From: Desulfoscipio geothermicus
GTDB taxonomy: Bacteria > Bacillota > Desulfotomaculia > Desulfotomaculales > Desulfallaceae
Length of the DNA: 64,000 nt
NCBI GenBank assembly: GCA_016841205.1
Contig: JAENZP010000011.1
Coordinates: 50,382-114,381, forward strand
Direction: 5' to 3'
Within the stretch, counting starts at the first letter, position 1; the number at the start of each line of letters is the position of its first letter. This document shows positions 1 to 8,772 of the stretch, in pieces. The translations under genes were made by a program, and so were the position numbers. The notes below the pieces were generated by a model. That model made no database searches and had not been told where the DNA came from. It saw only the letters and a list, made by a program, of their open reading frames with translations.

Positions 1-90
1 CAGCAATATCGCAAGGTAAGGATTTATGATTGGTTGCGACATTTTATGTACTCACTCCCTTGCTATGCCTGTATTGAGCGCGAATATTAA
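1..90 (+). CDS. Possible 3' end of a gene cut by the window edge
   Basis: Frame 1 is open from the first base to a TAA at 88-90, giving 29 residues that end in CIEREY. No family is recognisable and 29 open codons can occur by chance. It would converge on the cysteine synthase gene. Treat as a weak possibility only. Confidence 0.2.
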   Translation, partial: QQYRKVRIYDWLRHFMYSLPCYACIEREY

Positions 91-159
91 GTCGTATTTT
101 ATTAATATGCTGTTAAGCTCCAGATAGCTTCTAGATAACAACGGTTTAATCCAACCACC

Positions 160-1107
160 TTACTTAAACAGCTCCGTAGATAAATACCGCTCCCCGGTAT
201 CAGGGAAAATAACCACAACGGTACGTTCACGGTTTTGCTCCCGCCCGGCCAGTTCCCGTGCCGCATAAGCCGCCGCCCCCGAGGAAATGCCTACCAACAG
301 TCCCTCTTCCCGGGCCAGGCATCGGGCAGTCTCTATTGCTTGATCACCGGTCACCTTAATAATTTCATCCAGTATAGCTACATTGAGCACCTGAGGTACA
401 AAACCGGCCCCAATGCCCTGGATCTTATGTGGGCCCAGCTTGCCACCGGACAGTACAGGTGATTCGGCAGGTTCCACCGCCACCACCTGTAAAGAAGGGT
501 TTCTTTCTTTAAGAATCTCACCAATACCTGTTATAGTTCCCCCGGTACCCACCGCTGACACCAGCACATCCACTTGCCCGGCAGTATCCCGCCAGATTTC
601 TTCGGCCGTAGTAGCCCGGTGCACGGCGGGATTGGCCGGATTGTCAAACTGGGCCGGCATAAAAGCACCCGGGGTTTGCCGCACTAGTTCAATAGCACGA
701 TCTATGGCCCCGGCCATACCCTCGGCCCCGGGTGTAAGCACCACTTCGGCCCCCATTGCCCGGAGCAGGCTTTGCCGCTCCACGCTCATGGTTTCAGGCA
801 TGCAGAGGATACAGCGATAACCCCGGGTGGAACAAACCATCGCCAGCCCGATACCGGTATTGCCACTAGTGGGCTCGATTACTACGCTGCCTTTAACGCT
901 ACAACTACCCAGCAAGCCGCTCTTTTCCGCTTCCTCAATTATAGCCAACGCTACCCGATCTTTAATACTACCGCCCGGGTTAAAATACTCCAGTTTTGCC
1001 AATATCCTGCCCAACAGGCCGCTGCCAAAGCGCTTCAGCTCATAAAGGGGCGTATTACCGATTAATTGCTTGATATCGTAAGCAAATGATATAAAAATCA
1101 CATCCAT
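160..1107 (-). CDS. cysK: Cysteine synthase (O-acetylserine sulfhydrylase)
   Basis: PLP-dependent enzyme that makes L-cysteine from O-acetylserine and sulfide in the cytosol. The 315-residue length is normal for the family. The PLP lysine lies in PGGSIKDR (about residue 49), the substrate loop is TSGNTG (about 80-85), and the phosphate-binding GTGGT and late SSGAAA motifs are present. The ATG at 1107 has only a weak AAGG upstream, and the N-terminus [10 protein letters not shown] is slightly longer than usual, so a start a few codons downstream is possible. It is monocistronic as far as can be seen, with no cysE next to it. The cystathionine beta-synthase branch is less likely because there is no CBS domain. 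Confidence 0.93.
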   Translation of the reverse strand: MDVIFISFAYDIKQLIGNTPLYELKRFGSGLLGRILAKLEYFNPGGSIKDRVALAIIEEAEKSGLLGSCSVKGSVVIEPTSGNTGIGLAMVCSTRGYRCILCMPETMSVERQSLLRAMGAEVVLTPGAEGMAGAIDRAIELVRQTPGAFMPAQFDNPANPAVHRATTAEEIWRDTAGQVDVLVSAVGTGGTITGIGEILKERNPSLQVVAVEPAESPVLSGGKLGPHKIQGIGAGFVPQVLNVAILDEIIKVTGDQAIETARCLAREEGLLVGISSGAAAYAARELAGREQNRERTVVVIFPDTGERYLSTELFK

Positions 1108-1487
1108 AACCTTAATTTTACATACACGAGTTTACTTTATCATTAGCGGCGGAGCTTGTCAATTAAGGTCGTATCTGTATGATTTTTAAGCATAGACTAC
1201 CTTCTAGGGAATCCTAATTAGGGATCTGAACCAAACTTATTTTATAAAATATCATAAAGATGATCTCTCAAAACCAGATTATACCTTTAGAGATGTCGCA
1301 GAAAAAAGGATAAAAAAACACTGTCTTTGAGGCGTGCCATAATACATTAATATTGTTTAGCATTGGTATTAATTTTAGCAGTATCAACCTGATCTGTGAG
1401 TTTGCCTACCCAAGTCTTAAAATAATTTACTCTAATTTGGGAATCAATAATTTAGAAATTAGCAATTTTAGAGGGAGGTAGTTTTTT
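1108..1487. other. Intergenic region, no gene seen
   Basis: About 380 AT-rich bases between the divergently transcribed cysteine synthase gene and the dehydrogenase operon. It must hold both promoters, but no convincing -35/-10 pair, operator or RNA structure stood out. The only clear signal is the GGGAGGTAG ribosome-binding site just before 1488. Confidence 0.5.
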
Positions 1488-1880
1488 ATGTGGGACGGTT
1501 GGCCAATAACCCGTATCCTACTATTATTTACAGGTTTTGCCTTTTTCATGATTTCATTACAGGTCACTATTTTTCATTCTCGTCAGAATTTCCGGCACTG
1601 GGCCATGTATGGACCTGTAATCGGCGGCCCAATAATGGGCATATTTGCTATATTACTGTCTTTTTATAATATCCCTATATTACGTACCATCCTGGTAGTT
1701 TTATTATTTGCTGGTGTGGCTTTGGGCATTACAGGGTCAGTTTTACATGTTTACGGCATTGGACAACGGGTTGGCGGATATGGGGAATCGCAAAACTTTC
1801 TTATCGGGCCACCGTTAACATTACCGGCAATGGTAGCTGCCATGAGCATCTTGGGTTTAATTGCTCTGTATTGGAGGTAA
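1488..1880 (+). CDS. Small four-helix membrane protein of the dehydrogenase operon
   Basis: 130 residues with about four hydrophobic segments (roughly 8-28, 39-60, 65-86 and 105-127). The start follows a strong GGGAGGTAG site. No Cys or haem-binding motif is visible. It is the first gene of a tight operon (stop at 1880, next start at 1885) with a gluconate-dehydrogenase-type small subunit and a GMC flavoprotein. From position it probably anchors that complex or passes electrons to quinone, in the place usually taken by a cytochrome c subunit. That role is inference; the protein itself is not recognised. Confidence 0.7.
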   Translation: MWDGWPITRILLLFTGFAFFMISLQVTIFHSRQNFRHWAMYGPVIGGPIMGIFAILLSFYNIPILRTILVVLLFAGVALGITGSVLHVYGIGQRVGGYGESQNFLIGPPLTLPAMVAAMSILGLIALYWR

Positions 1881-1884
1881 CGGC

Positions 1885-2493
1885 ATGCAGGAAAACAGGA
1901 CAAGATATCCAGGTTATGACATATTAAACGAAAAAGAACATTGGGATGAGCATACCTGGGAAATTGTTTTAAAAAGGCTGGGGCCTTTTCCCAAATATAA
2001 ATTTTTAAATGATAATGAAGCTAAAATGATTTTTACCATAGCCCAGCATATTGTCTATGACAACAGGAATGAAATTTTAGATTTTGTTTTATATCATATT
2101 GACAGCACACTCACTTCACCAATAGGAGAGGACCAGCGTAAGGTTGGTACTCCTGAGCAAAAGGTATTAGTCCGCGAGGGGCTTAAGGCAATAGATAAGC
2201 TGGCGAAAAAACAATACGGAGCACGTTTTTTGGAAACGGACGTACAGCAGCAGTTATCCATTTTAGCAGCTGTGCAAAAGGGAAAAGCTGTGCCGATGGA
2301 TGAATGGCAGACCATACCCCAGAAGGAGTTATTTAAAAAACTAGCTACGCAAATTACCAGCGCATATTACTCTCATCCAACCGTATGGTCTGAAATAGGG
2401 TATGGTGGACCTGCCTATCCCCGTGGCTATGTGCGCGTGGAAAGAGGACTAACTGATCCATGGGAGGCTAAAAGAGATGCCAACGAATCATGA
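1885..2493 (+). CDS. Gluconate 2-dehydrogenase subunit 3-like protein
   Basis: 202 residues, resembling the gamma (subunit 3) partner of membrane-bound GMC dehydrogenases such as gluconate, sorbitol and FAD-glucose dehydrogenases, which stabilises the flavoprotein. The ATG at 1885 was chosen because GGAGG lies at 1873-1877; an upstream TTG in the same frame overlaps the previous gene. The 3' end overlaps the flavoprotein gene by 17 bases, implying translational coupling. No twin-arginine signal peptide is visible, unlike most proteobacterial relatives, so the complex may face the cytoplasm. Family call is from overall sequence character and gene order. Confidence 0.7.
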   Translation: MQENRTRYPGYDILNEKEHWDEHTWEIVLKRLGPFPKYKFLNDNEAKMIFTIAQHIVYDNRNEILDFVLYHIDSTLTSPIGEDQRKVGTPEQKVLVREGLKAIDKLAKKQYGARFLETDVQQQLSILAAVQKGKAVPMDEWQTIPQKELFKKLATQITSAYYSHPTVWSEIGYGGPAYPRGYVRVERGLTDPWEAKRDANES

Positions 2494-4111
2494 CTATGTT
2501 TCACATGATTGTGACCATTATGACGGACACAGGTATAATCATTTAAATAAAAGAAAAAATGGTAACGGAGCAGATATATGCATAGTTGGCGCAGGCGCTG
2601 CCGGTGGAGTGCTGACTTACGAGCTAAGCAAGGCCGGTTTTAAGGTAGTGGTTATCGAAGCCGGGCCTTTCTGGAACCCGCAAACAGACTTTGCCAGCGA
2701 CGAGCTTTCTATGCAGAGCCTGGCATGGAATGATACCCGATTGGTAGCGGGCAATGATCCGCTGGCGATGGGTCATAACAATTCCGGGCGCGGCGTGGGC
2801 GGAGGTACCGTGCATTTTACAGGAGTTTTTTACAGGTTCCACGAAAGTGATTTTAGGGTAAAAACCCTGGACGGTGTGGCGGATGATTGGCCTATTACAT
2901 ATAAGGACTTGGAACCTTATTACAAAAAAATAGAAAAAGATATTGCCGTATCAGGACCTAAACATTTCCCCTGGGGTCCTTTCCAGGGGCCGTATCCCTA
3001 CCCCCAGCGTGAGCCTATTAGCGCCAACGCGCAAGTTTTTAGAGAAGGCTGCGAAAAGTTGGGTATAAGAAGTTCAGTGGCCCCCCTGGCTATATTATCT
3101 GCTCCTTTTGACGGACGTCCGCCCTGCATAAACAGGGGTTTTTGCAACCAGGGTTGTAAGCCCAACGCCAAGTTTAGCACGCTTATACATCACATACCCA
3201 AGGCTATCGGCCACGGGGCAGAAGTGCTCAGTGATTGCATGGTTACCAGGGCTGACGTTGACAAGACCGGAAAGGTGACCGGAGTTACTTTTGTACATGA
3301 TGGTAAAGAATACTTTCAAAAGGCCAAGCTAACCATCATATCTGCTTTTTGCATTGAAACTCCCAGACTGCTGCTGCATTCAGCATGTCCACAGTTTCCC
3401 GACGGACTGGCCAACAGCAGCGGCATGGTTGGCAAAGAATTAATGACTCACAGCGGACATGATATTTATGCCAAGTTTGATGACGAAGTTCGAATTTACA
3501 AAGGTACACCTGTTCTAGCTGTATCTCAAGAATTTTATGAAACCGATCAATCACGAGGATTTGTTAGAGGTTATACCTTCAATGCACACGGGGCAAGGCC
3601 GTTAGGACTAGCCAAAAACCTGGTATCCAAAGCAGGCATATGGGGTCAAAAACTATATGACATCATGAGGGATTACAATTTCTATGCCCAAATTACTCTG
3701 GTGGGCGAAGTGCTCCCCAATATTAATAATTCAGTGACATTGAGTGATGAGAAAGATGAGTATGGAATGCCTAGACCCATTGTAACTTTTAGTTACGGCG
3801 AAAATGACAACAAGCTGATTGCCCATGCAGTGGGTAAAGCTAATGAAATACTGAAAGCTGCAGGCGGTGAACCGGCTTTCGTTATTGCCGACACCGGTCA
3901 CTTGATGGGTACATGCAAGATGGGAAATGATCCGTCGAATTCAGTAGTGAATAGTTTTTGCCGCAGTCATGATATACCCAACCTGTATATATGCAGTGCG
4001 GCTGCTTTTGTTACCTCCGGCGGCTGTAACCCTACGGAAACAGTGATGGCCATTGCAGCCAGAACAGCGGATCATATTATCGAAGAAGCTAAAAAAGGTG
4101 CATATAACTAA
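2477..4111 (+). CDS. GMC-family FAD-dependent dehydrogenase with a probable 3Fe-4S site
   Basis: 544-residue flavoprotein, the catalytic subunit of the operon. The FAD Rossmann motif VGAGAAGG is at residues 37-44, followed by VVIEAG near 57-62. The C-terminal GMC region carries GTCKMGNDP and a late CNPTETVMAIA. Residues 217-227 read CINRGFCNQGC, a C-x5-C-x3-C arrangement like the three cysteines known to bind a 3Fe-4S cluster in FAD-glucose dehydrogenase. It probably oxidises a sugar, sugar acid or polyol and passes electrons to the membrane. The substrate cannot be read from sequence. The start has GGAGG about ten bases upstream. Confidence 0.85.
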   Translation: MPTNHDYVSHDCDHYDGHRYNHLNKRKNGNGADICIVGAGAAGGVLTYELSKAGFKVVVIEAGPFWNPQTDFASDELSMQSLAWNDTRLVAGNDPLAMGHNNSGRGVGGGTVHFTGVFYRFHESDFRVKTLDGVADDWPITYKDLEPYYKKIEKDIAVSGPKHFPWGPFQGPYPYPQREPISANAQVFREGCEKLGIRSSVAPLAILSAPFDGRPPCINRGFCNQGCKPNAKFSTLIHHIPKAIGHGAEVLSDCMVTRADVDKTGKVTGVTFVHDGKEYFQKAKLTIISAFCIETPRLLLHSACPQFPDGLANSSGMVGKELMTHSGHDIYAKFDDEVRIYKGTPVLAVSQEFYETDQSRGFVRGYTFNAHGARPLGLAKNLVSKAGIWGQKLYDIMRDYNFYAQITLVGEVLPNINNSVTLSDEKDEYGMPRPIVTFSYGENDNKLIAHAVGKANEILKAAGGEPAFVIADTGHLMGTCKMGNDPSNSVVNSFCRSHDIPNLYICSAAAFVTSGGCNPTETVMAIAARTADHIIEEAKKGAYN

Positions 4112-4246
4112 ACTTAATTATTTTGATTATCCTAGAATCACATTATTGCTAAAAATACATCAGCTTGGAAGTCTAAAAAGGCTCTTAGTAGAATTAAAGC
4201 TAAGGAAAATTATGTTGAGCGTTTATGACAATAACAAAAATCTTGG

Positions 4247-4285
4247 CGTCCGGAGTTTTCCTAATAAAGGCTACCGGACGTTTTT
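4247..4285 (+). terminator. Terminator of the GMC dehydrogenase operon
   Basis: A hairpin with arms CGTCCGG (4247-4253) and CCGGACG (4274-4280) is followed directly by TTTTT. It lies about 135 bases after the flavoprotein stop codon and points the same way. Confidence 0.8.
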
Positions 4286-4509
4286 CTTTCAAAGGTAATA
4301 TTTATTATCAAGAGTCAGCATAAATGTTTATCTTTTGTTCCCGCTAATGACTATTGTGCATAGTCCATATTAAACTGATTAAATAAATTAAATTTATAAA
4401 ACCTAACTAAACAAAACAAATGAAAAATAACAGTTTTTATGCCTTCTTGTTGGCAAACTGTGGGAAGCTTTATTTAAGACGGAATTATAAAGAATTTCGT
4501 ATAAATGAT

Positions 4510-5373
4510 TTATAATTCCATTTTACGAAATTGCAAATCCAACAGATGAATTTCTTGTTTTGCATTGTTTGCATGATTGCTGATAAAAATTTCTGCAAAC
4601 TTACTTCTGTAAATACCTTTCAATATTATTTTTAATAGGCATGTAGGACATAATAAAAATATATTTAGTTTGAAAGGCGTAATTGGTATATTCCTTTTTT
4701 TCAATAAGCGATAATAGTCTTTTAATTCCATACACATTTTTTCTATTGCAAGTCTGTTTTTTGCTGTCGTATACGCAGTACCACCATCATAATAAATTGC
4801 ATTTGCCATTGGAATAACCATTGCAAGATGGCTTTTCTGCCAAGCATCCATATTGTTACAAATGTTGTATGGGATTTTTGATGTTTTAAATATCTTTGCA
4901 AGCTGCCGCAACCGATCGGTGTTCATACCGCTTACCTCTCCAAAAGTTGTGGGCTGAATGATGTACGGTGTTAATCGGTAATAAAGAACACCTTCTTCTA
5001 TACGTCCACCCGCACCGGGAAAGGCTGCAATCAGTCTATCCCTGCCTACAATATTTCCCCATTCATCATAACCTTGCGGATTATTTACCATTGTGACAAT
5101 TGTATTACTTCGATTTAATTTTATTTCATTGAGTGCTTCAATTATTTGTTCAAGACGTACAGCAGCAAAAATGAAGTCATAAAAATCATTATTATTAAGT
5201 TTTGATATTACATTTACATTTGCTTTTAAAATATTACCATTATCCACATAACGCAAGCCATTAGTTTTTAATTCGATAAATCTGCTACCTCGCGCAAGTA
5301 TTGTAATATCGAATCCTGCATTAGAGAACTTCATCGAAAAAATACTCCCGATTACTCCCGCACCAATGATCAA
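4510..5373 (-). CDS. Ketopantoate reductase-like (ApbA/PanE) protein, start uncertain
   Basis: 287 residues beginning with the dinucleotide-binding motif IIGAGVIGS, typical of the ApbA/PanE reductases that convert 2-dehydropantoate to pantoate with NADPH. The first recognised start, TTG at 5373, is about 20 bases from the GGGAGGTG ribosome site. The correctly spaced codon is ACG at 5386-5388, as if an ATG had mutated. Reading from there adds MSYRI before the nucleotide motif. Pantothenate genes are absent nearby and the surroundings contain several gene fragments, so the gene may be inactive or may be one of the many PanE-like paralogues of unknown substrate. Confidence 0.6.
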   Translation of the reverse strand: MIIGAGVIGSIFSMKFSNAGFDITILARGSRFIELKTNGLRYVDNGNILKANVNVISKLNNNDFYDFIFAAVRLEQIIEALNEIKLNRSNTIVTMVNNPQGYDEWGNIVGRDRLIAAFPGAGGRIEEGVLYYRLTPYIIQPTTFGEVSGMNTDRLRQLAKIFKTSKIPYNICNNMDAWQKSHLAMVIPMANAIYYDGGTAYTTAKNRLAIEKMCMELKDYYRLLKKRNIPITPFKLNIFLLCPTCLLKIILKGIYRSKFAEIFISNHANNAKQEIHLLDLQFRKMEL

Positions 5374-5426
5374 TATTCTGTATGACGTTTTTTACACCTC
5401 CCATCATATATTTCAGATCCCCGAAA

Positions 5427-5545
5427 TTATCTCTTTTGCTCTTTTCTAGGAAACAACGCTAATAAAAATAATACCCCTGCACAAGCAGAAGTTGAAATTA
5501 CAGCCAGTTGGATGCTATCGGAAATATTGATGAAATAAATAAATA
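5427..5545 (-). pseudogene. C-terminal remnant of an MFS transporter
   Basis: The minus strand is open for about 39 codons to a TAA at 5427-5429. It encodes a hydrophobic stretch (around AVISTSACAGVLFLLALF) ending in RKEQKR, which looks like the last helix and basic tail of a drug-efflux MFS protein. No start or upstream domain exists. Confidence 0.55.
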
Positions 5546-5653
5546 ATCTTGATTAATCCATACTTATTTATAAATATCCTCTTGTCAAAGCTAATTTATT
5601 TTTTCTAAATAAACCTAATATTGCCTTGCATTCTAACCTCCTCCTTAAATTCT

Positions 5654-6511
5654 TCAGCGATACGTATCTTTTTTGTTATATTTAATATCGGTAACCTCAC
5701 AATGATACCAACTGAAATCTCCAGTCTTTAATTTCCAGATTACTTCCCCTTTAGCAGGAATCCTAATCCCATTAAATTCCTTATAATCATCCATTTGAAC
5801 CGACCAGGTTTCCAATACAAACTTTCCATCAAATTCCCCATATCGTTCAGCAATAAAGTTTATAACTTCACCCTTCTCGTTAAACATAAATACTCCTAAT
5901 GCAGTTACTCCTTTATAGCTCATAGTAGCTTTTGCAGAATTTGCATCGATTTCTTCCCATATAATGTACTTGCTTAAAGCAGCAGACGGGAACCACACTA
6001 TCTCAGCGAGATATCGTACCAGCGTACCCTGGTCTATTTCTTTTCCTTTGGAATCCGCGACCGTTATTAATGAAAGAACTTTTATAAGCATGTTTCCTTG
6101 GCCTTGATCATACTTATCTCTTCCTACAATATGCACTAATGGAGCAGCTTTAATTTTAGCCTTCCAAATAAAGCCCGGTTCGTCTATCTTAAAGTACTGT
6201 TCCGCTTCAACAGGCATCCAGGACTGTTCTGCTTTTAATCTCATCGTTGCTTTTTGTTTTAAGTAAGCTGTTTTAATTCTTTCTTTTCCAATTACCTGAG
6301 AGTATTCCATCCATTTTTGAACGTTGGGCGGCAATCTTTCCAAATCGGCTTTCTGAATAATCTCATCCTTGTATTCAACAAAATTTAAAAACTCTGTAAT
6401 TTCTTTTTTAACACTTTTATTGAATTGAAAATTTGCTATTGATGAAACTGTTATAACCAAAACAATAATGGAAAAAATAGCACAAAGTATTATTAGGACA
6501 ATTTTGAGCAT
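5654..6511 (-). CDS. Membrane-anchored DUF6544-like protein
   Basis: 285 residues with one N-terminal membrane helix (about 2-27) and a mainly beta-rich outer domain. Conserved-looking stretches are LPPNVQKWMEYS, the W-x-KIKAAPLVHIVGRD region and the late YKEFNGIRIPAKGEV. Proteins of this kind are common in Firmicutes and Bacteroidetes; their function is unknown. It is likely exported and membrane-tethered. The family name is from memory of these motifs and is moderately certain. The neighbours are fragments, so context does not help. Confidence 0.6.
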   Translation of the reverse strand: MLKIVLIILCAIFSIIVLVITVSSIANFQFNKSVKKEITEFLNFVEYKDEIIQKADLERLPPNVQKWMEYSQVIGKERIKTAYLKQKATMRLKAEQSWMPVEAEQYFKIDEPGFIWKAKIKAAPLVHIVGRDKYDQGQGNMLIKVLSLITVADSKGKEIDQGTLVRYLAEIVWFPSAALSKYIIWEEIDANSAKATMSYKGVTALGVFMFNEKGEVINFIAERYGEFDGKFVLETWSVQMDDYKEFNGIRIPAKGEVIWKLKTGDFSWYHCEVTDIKYNKKDTYR

Positions 6512-6560
6512 ATCGACAACCCCTTAATAATTTTTAGGATCCTTAGAATACGATATCCTT

Positions 6561-6805
6561 CTATTTGAAAATAAAATAAGCAAGTGATCCAAAAACTATA
6601 ACGTAAACTGCAAGCACGGCAAAACTGCTTAACTGGTTAGCGCTATTTGTAAAATCTAAAAGCGTCATACTGAATGAAAAATAAGAGGTTATTAATAATG
6701 ATCTTGTTTGTTCTATTAAGCTGGCAAGTATCTGTAGAACAAGAAATATTCCTATACCTACGCCGATACGATTCCGTCAATCTTTATCATTGGCCTATTT
6801 ATCAT
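6561..6805 (-). pseudogene. Frameshifted C-terminal remnant of an ABC-2 type permease
   Basis: From an ATG at 6805 the frame stops after 15 codons. A shift near GTATCGGC opens a second frame that runs about 65 codons to TAG at 6561-6563. That frame encodes GIGIFLVLQILASLIEQTR and a final hydrophobic helix, as in the C-terminus of ABC-2/NatB-like permeases. Most of the gene and its ATPase partner are missing. Confidence 0.6.
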
Positions 6806-6810
6806 GCTGA

Positions 6811-7791
6811 TTACAACCTCCCTTGACAGTAATTTATAAAATGTCTTTCCAGCCAGTCAGAAAGTATTCTTGATAAGTCAGTATGGACGGGTAGGCCAGT
6901 AGTTGCTTTGTATTGCTGTTTGAAATTTATGGCTGAAACAGGTCCTGTGTATTCTTTCAACCCATGATCCATATTTTCAATAACGTGGCATTCCACTTCT
7001 CCTTTTGCTATACCGAGAACATCTTTTATTCTGTCAGGGTTAGCCTGAAAATCTTTGGAACCGGTCACGGCTAATACCGGGCATGCTGCTTTTTTCAGAT
7101 CATCGAGGACATTATAAGCTAAATGTTCCCTAAACCATTTTGCATTCATTTTCACGAAATTATATTTTAAGATATCTGCATCTGATTCCTGAATTCTTCG
7201 TAACAGTTTTTGAGCTTGCCTTTCTCCCAATTTATCGACCCTTGTTAACCGAAATAAAAAACCTTTGAACCCTTTGGAATCAAGCAGCTCCGCATAAGCT
7301 ATTGCACGCTGGCGCTTTAAAGCAGCCTCTAAAGGCTCAGCAGCTCCTGATAGTAAAATTAAACCGCTTACAGGTTTGCGGGCATTTGCTGCTGTCACCA
7401 GGATACAACCCTCGCTGTGTCCCAGAAGAATAATATTGTTCTTATCTACTAAGAGATGTTTTTTAATAAATTCCATATTTACATCAATATCATCAACCAG
7501 ATCCCACATACCTGTCTTAAGATAGCTTCCTCCGCTTTGGCCTACACCTCTCTTATCATAGCGTAGGGTAATAAATCCAAGCTTGGTTATAATTTCAGCC
7601 AGTTTCTTGTAAATATTGGTGTTTAGCTTCATCTTTTGTACATTTCCATCACGGTCAATTTCCCCTGAACCCGAAACAATTAGTACCACAGGATATTTCT
7701 TCTCCATATTCTCTGGAATCGTAAGCGTACCTTTTAGTTCATGCTTTCCGCTAACCGTTACCTGTTCTTCTTTGAAGTTAATACAACCCAT
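6811..7791 (-). CDS. Alpha/beta hydrolase
   Basis: 326 residues of the alpha/beta hydrolase fold, likely a cytosolic esterase or peptidase-like hydrolase. The oxyanion region VSGSGEIDRDG is near residues 39-49, the nucleophile elbow GHSEG has Ser at about 126, an acid is plausible in TGSKDF, and the late histidine in MDHGLKEY. A good GGAGG site precedes the ATG. It follows the ArsR-like regulator gene by about 36 bases on the same strand, so the two probably form one transcript. Substrate unknown. Confidence 0.8.
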   Translation of the reverse strand: MGCINFKEEQVTVSGKHELKGTLTIPENMEKKYPVVLIVSGSGEIDRDGNVQKMKLNTNIYKKLAEIITKLGFITLRYDKRGVGQSGGSYLKTGMWDLVDDIDVNMEFIKKHLLVDKNNIILLGHSEGCILVTAANARKPVSGLILLSGAAEPLEAALKRQRAIAYAELLDSKGFKGFLFRLTRVDKLGERQAQKLLRRIQESDADILKYNFVKMNAKWFREHLAYNVLDDLKKAACPVLAVTGSKDFQANPDRIKDVLGIAKGEVECHVIENMDHGLKEYTGPVSAINFKQQYKATTGLPVHTDLSRILSDWLERHFINYCQGRL

Positions 7792-7827
7792 TTAAACACA
7801 TCCTCCCTTCCTTTTAATTTTTTCTTT

Positions 7828-8385
7828 CTATTCATTTTCTTTTTTTGAGGGATTGCAGAGCTGAGGAAGTACAATAGTTGCTATATTCCTGGGCTTCCTA
7901 CCGGGTGCTGGCTCATTATGTGCAACCTTCTGGAGCGCATCTGCAATTGTTCTTTGCAGTTGGACGAATTCCTCATCGTTCAAATAAACTGTTGCCAGAC
8001 GATAACCGACTCCATCCGATATTAAATCAAATTTATCCTGGCTGAGGTATTTTTCAAAATCGCCTAAAAGGTTGGTCAGAAAAGTAAAGAAATATCTAAA
8101 ATGGTCTTCTCTGGTAGCGTTATCTATATCCTCTTTTGTCAAATGTTCAACATGCTCAGCCAAACTGTATACCTTCTCTACAGTACCCCTTACCTGATTC
8201 TCTTCAACCACGGTAATAATTCCCGCTTCCAGAAGCTTATTCAAATGTCTGTACATAGTAGCTTGCGGAACATCAGGAAGCAATTCATTAATCTGTTGGA
8301 CCGTCAACCGTCTTCCACCAATTAAAGTTTGAATAGTCCTCATACGAATCGGATGCAGCATTATGTCTATTTTTGATTCTTTCAT
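7828..8385 (-). CDS. ArsR-like winged-helix transcriptional regulator
   Basis: 185 residues. The N-terminal winged helix spans about residues 5-80 (HPIRMRTIQTL, then QATMYRHLNKLLEAGII as recognition helix), followed by a helical effector or dimer domain. The ATG at 8385 was chosen because AAGGTGAC lies just upstream; the longer frame only translates the palindrome described next. The gene sits directly behind a consensus promoter embedded in a long inverted repeat, which suggests autoregulation. Target genes probably include the hydrolase downstream and, before decay, the MFS transporter whose fragment lies upstream. Confidence 0.8.
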   Translation of the reverse strand: MKESKIDIMLHPIRMRTIQTLIGGRRLTVQQINELLPDVPQATMYRHLNKLLEAGIITVVEENQVRGTVEKVYSLAEHVEHLTKEDIDNATREDHFRYFFTFLTNLLGDFEKYLSQDKFDLISDGVGYRLATVYLNDEEFVQLQRTIADALQKVAHNEPAPGRKPRNIATIVLPQLCNPSKKENE

Positions 8386-8387
8386 CA

Positions 8388-8457
8388 ATGTCACCTTCAG
8401 TAATATTATCATTATTAATATTATTATTGTTAATGATAATATTACTGAAGGTGACAT
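8388..8457. repeat. Perfect 27-bp inverted repeat, probable operator
   Basis: Arms at 8388-8414 and 8431-8457 are perfectly complementary over 27 bases, with a 16-base AT-only-but-one spacer. Each arm contains CACCTTCAGTAATATTATCA or its complement. One arm overlaps the -10 and spacer of the regulator's promoter, the other overlaps its ribosome-binding site. Two facing operator sites for a dimeric repressor is the simplest reading. Confidence 0.85.
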
Positions 8458-8464
8458 CTGTCAA
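8436..8464 (-). promoter_or_regulatory. SigA-type promoter of the ArsR-like regulator
   Basis: On the minus strand TTGACA (8464-8459) is followed after exactly 17 bases by TATTAT (8441-8436). Transcription would begin near 8429, inside the spacer of the inverted repeat, so the mRNA would carry only one arm and the repeat acts as DNA rather than as an RNA hairpin. Confidence 0.75.
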
Positions 8465-8557
8465 GTATTTTTATCCAATATCCTTAGAAATCCCTCTATT
8501 TTTCGCATTTGCCCTATTTGCGGATACAAGCTTATTTGGGGGGGAAAGTAGAATAAT

Positions 8558-8743
8558 TTATGGTGGATATAATTTAGATGCTAATAGTAAAGCATTTATC
8601 CATAATAATATACTAGTTATAAAAAACATGCTTTGAATGCCAAAATGGGCTGCCACTTCTCCTCCTAATACTGAGCCTCCAAATATGCCTAAATATTGCG
8701 CAGATATGTTAAATCCCAAAACTCTACCGATAAGGAAATCCGA
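8558..8743 (-). pseudogene. C-terminal remnant of an MFS transporter
   Basis: 62 open codons end at TAA 8558-8560. The translation runs SDFLIGRVLGFNISAQYLG, then GGEVAAHFGIQSMFFITS and a final helix, clearly the last helices of an MFS efflux protein. There is no start and the N-terminal three quarters are absent. The adjacent regulator may once have controlled it. Confidence 0.7.
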
Positions 8744-8772
8744 TGTGATTTTTTAACCAGAGCATTAAGTGA

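Noticed and set aside
4053..4298. 81-residue plus-strand open frame after the GMC gene
   Set aside because: It overlaps the flavoprotein end and the terminator hairpin and has no ribosome site.
8363..8636. Two plus-strand open frames beginning in the palindrome
   Set aside because: They mirror the N-terminal extension of the regulator through the inverted repeat and have no ribosome site.
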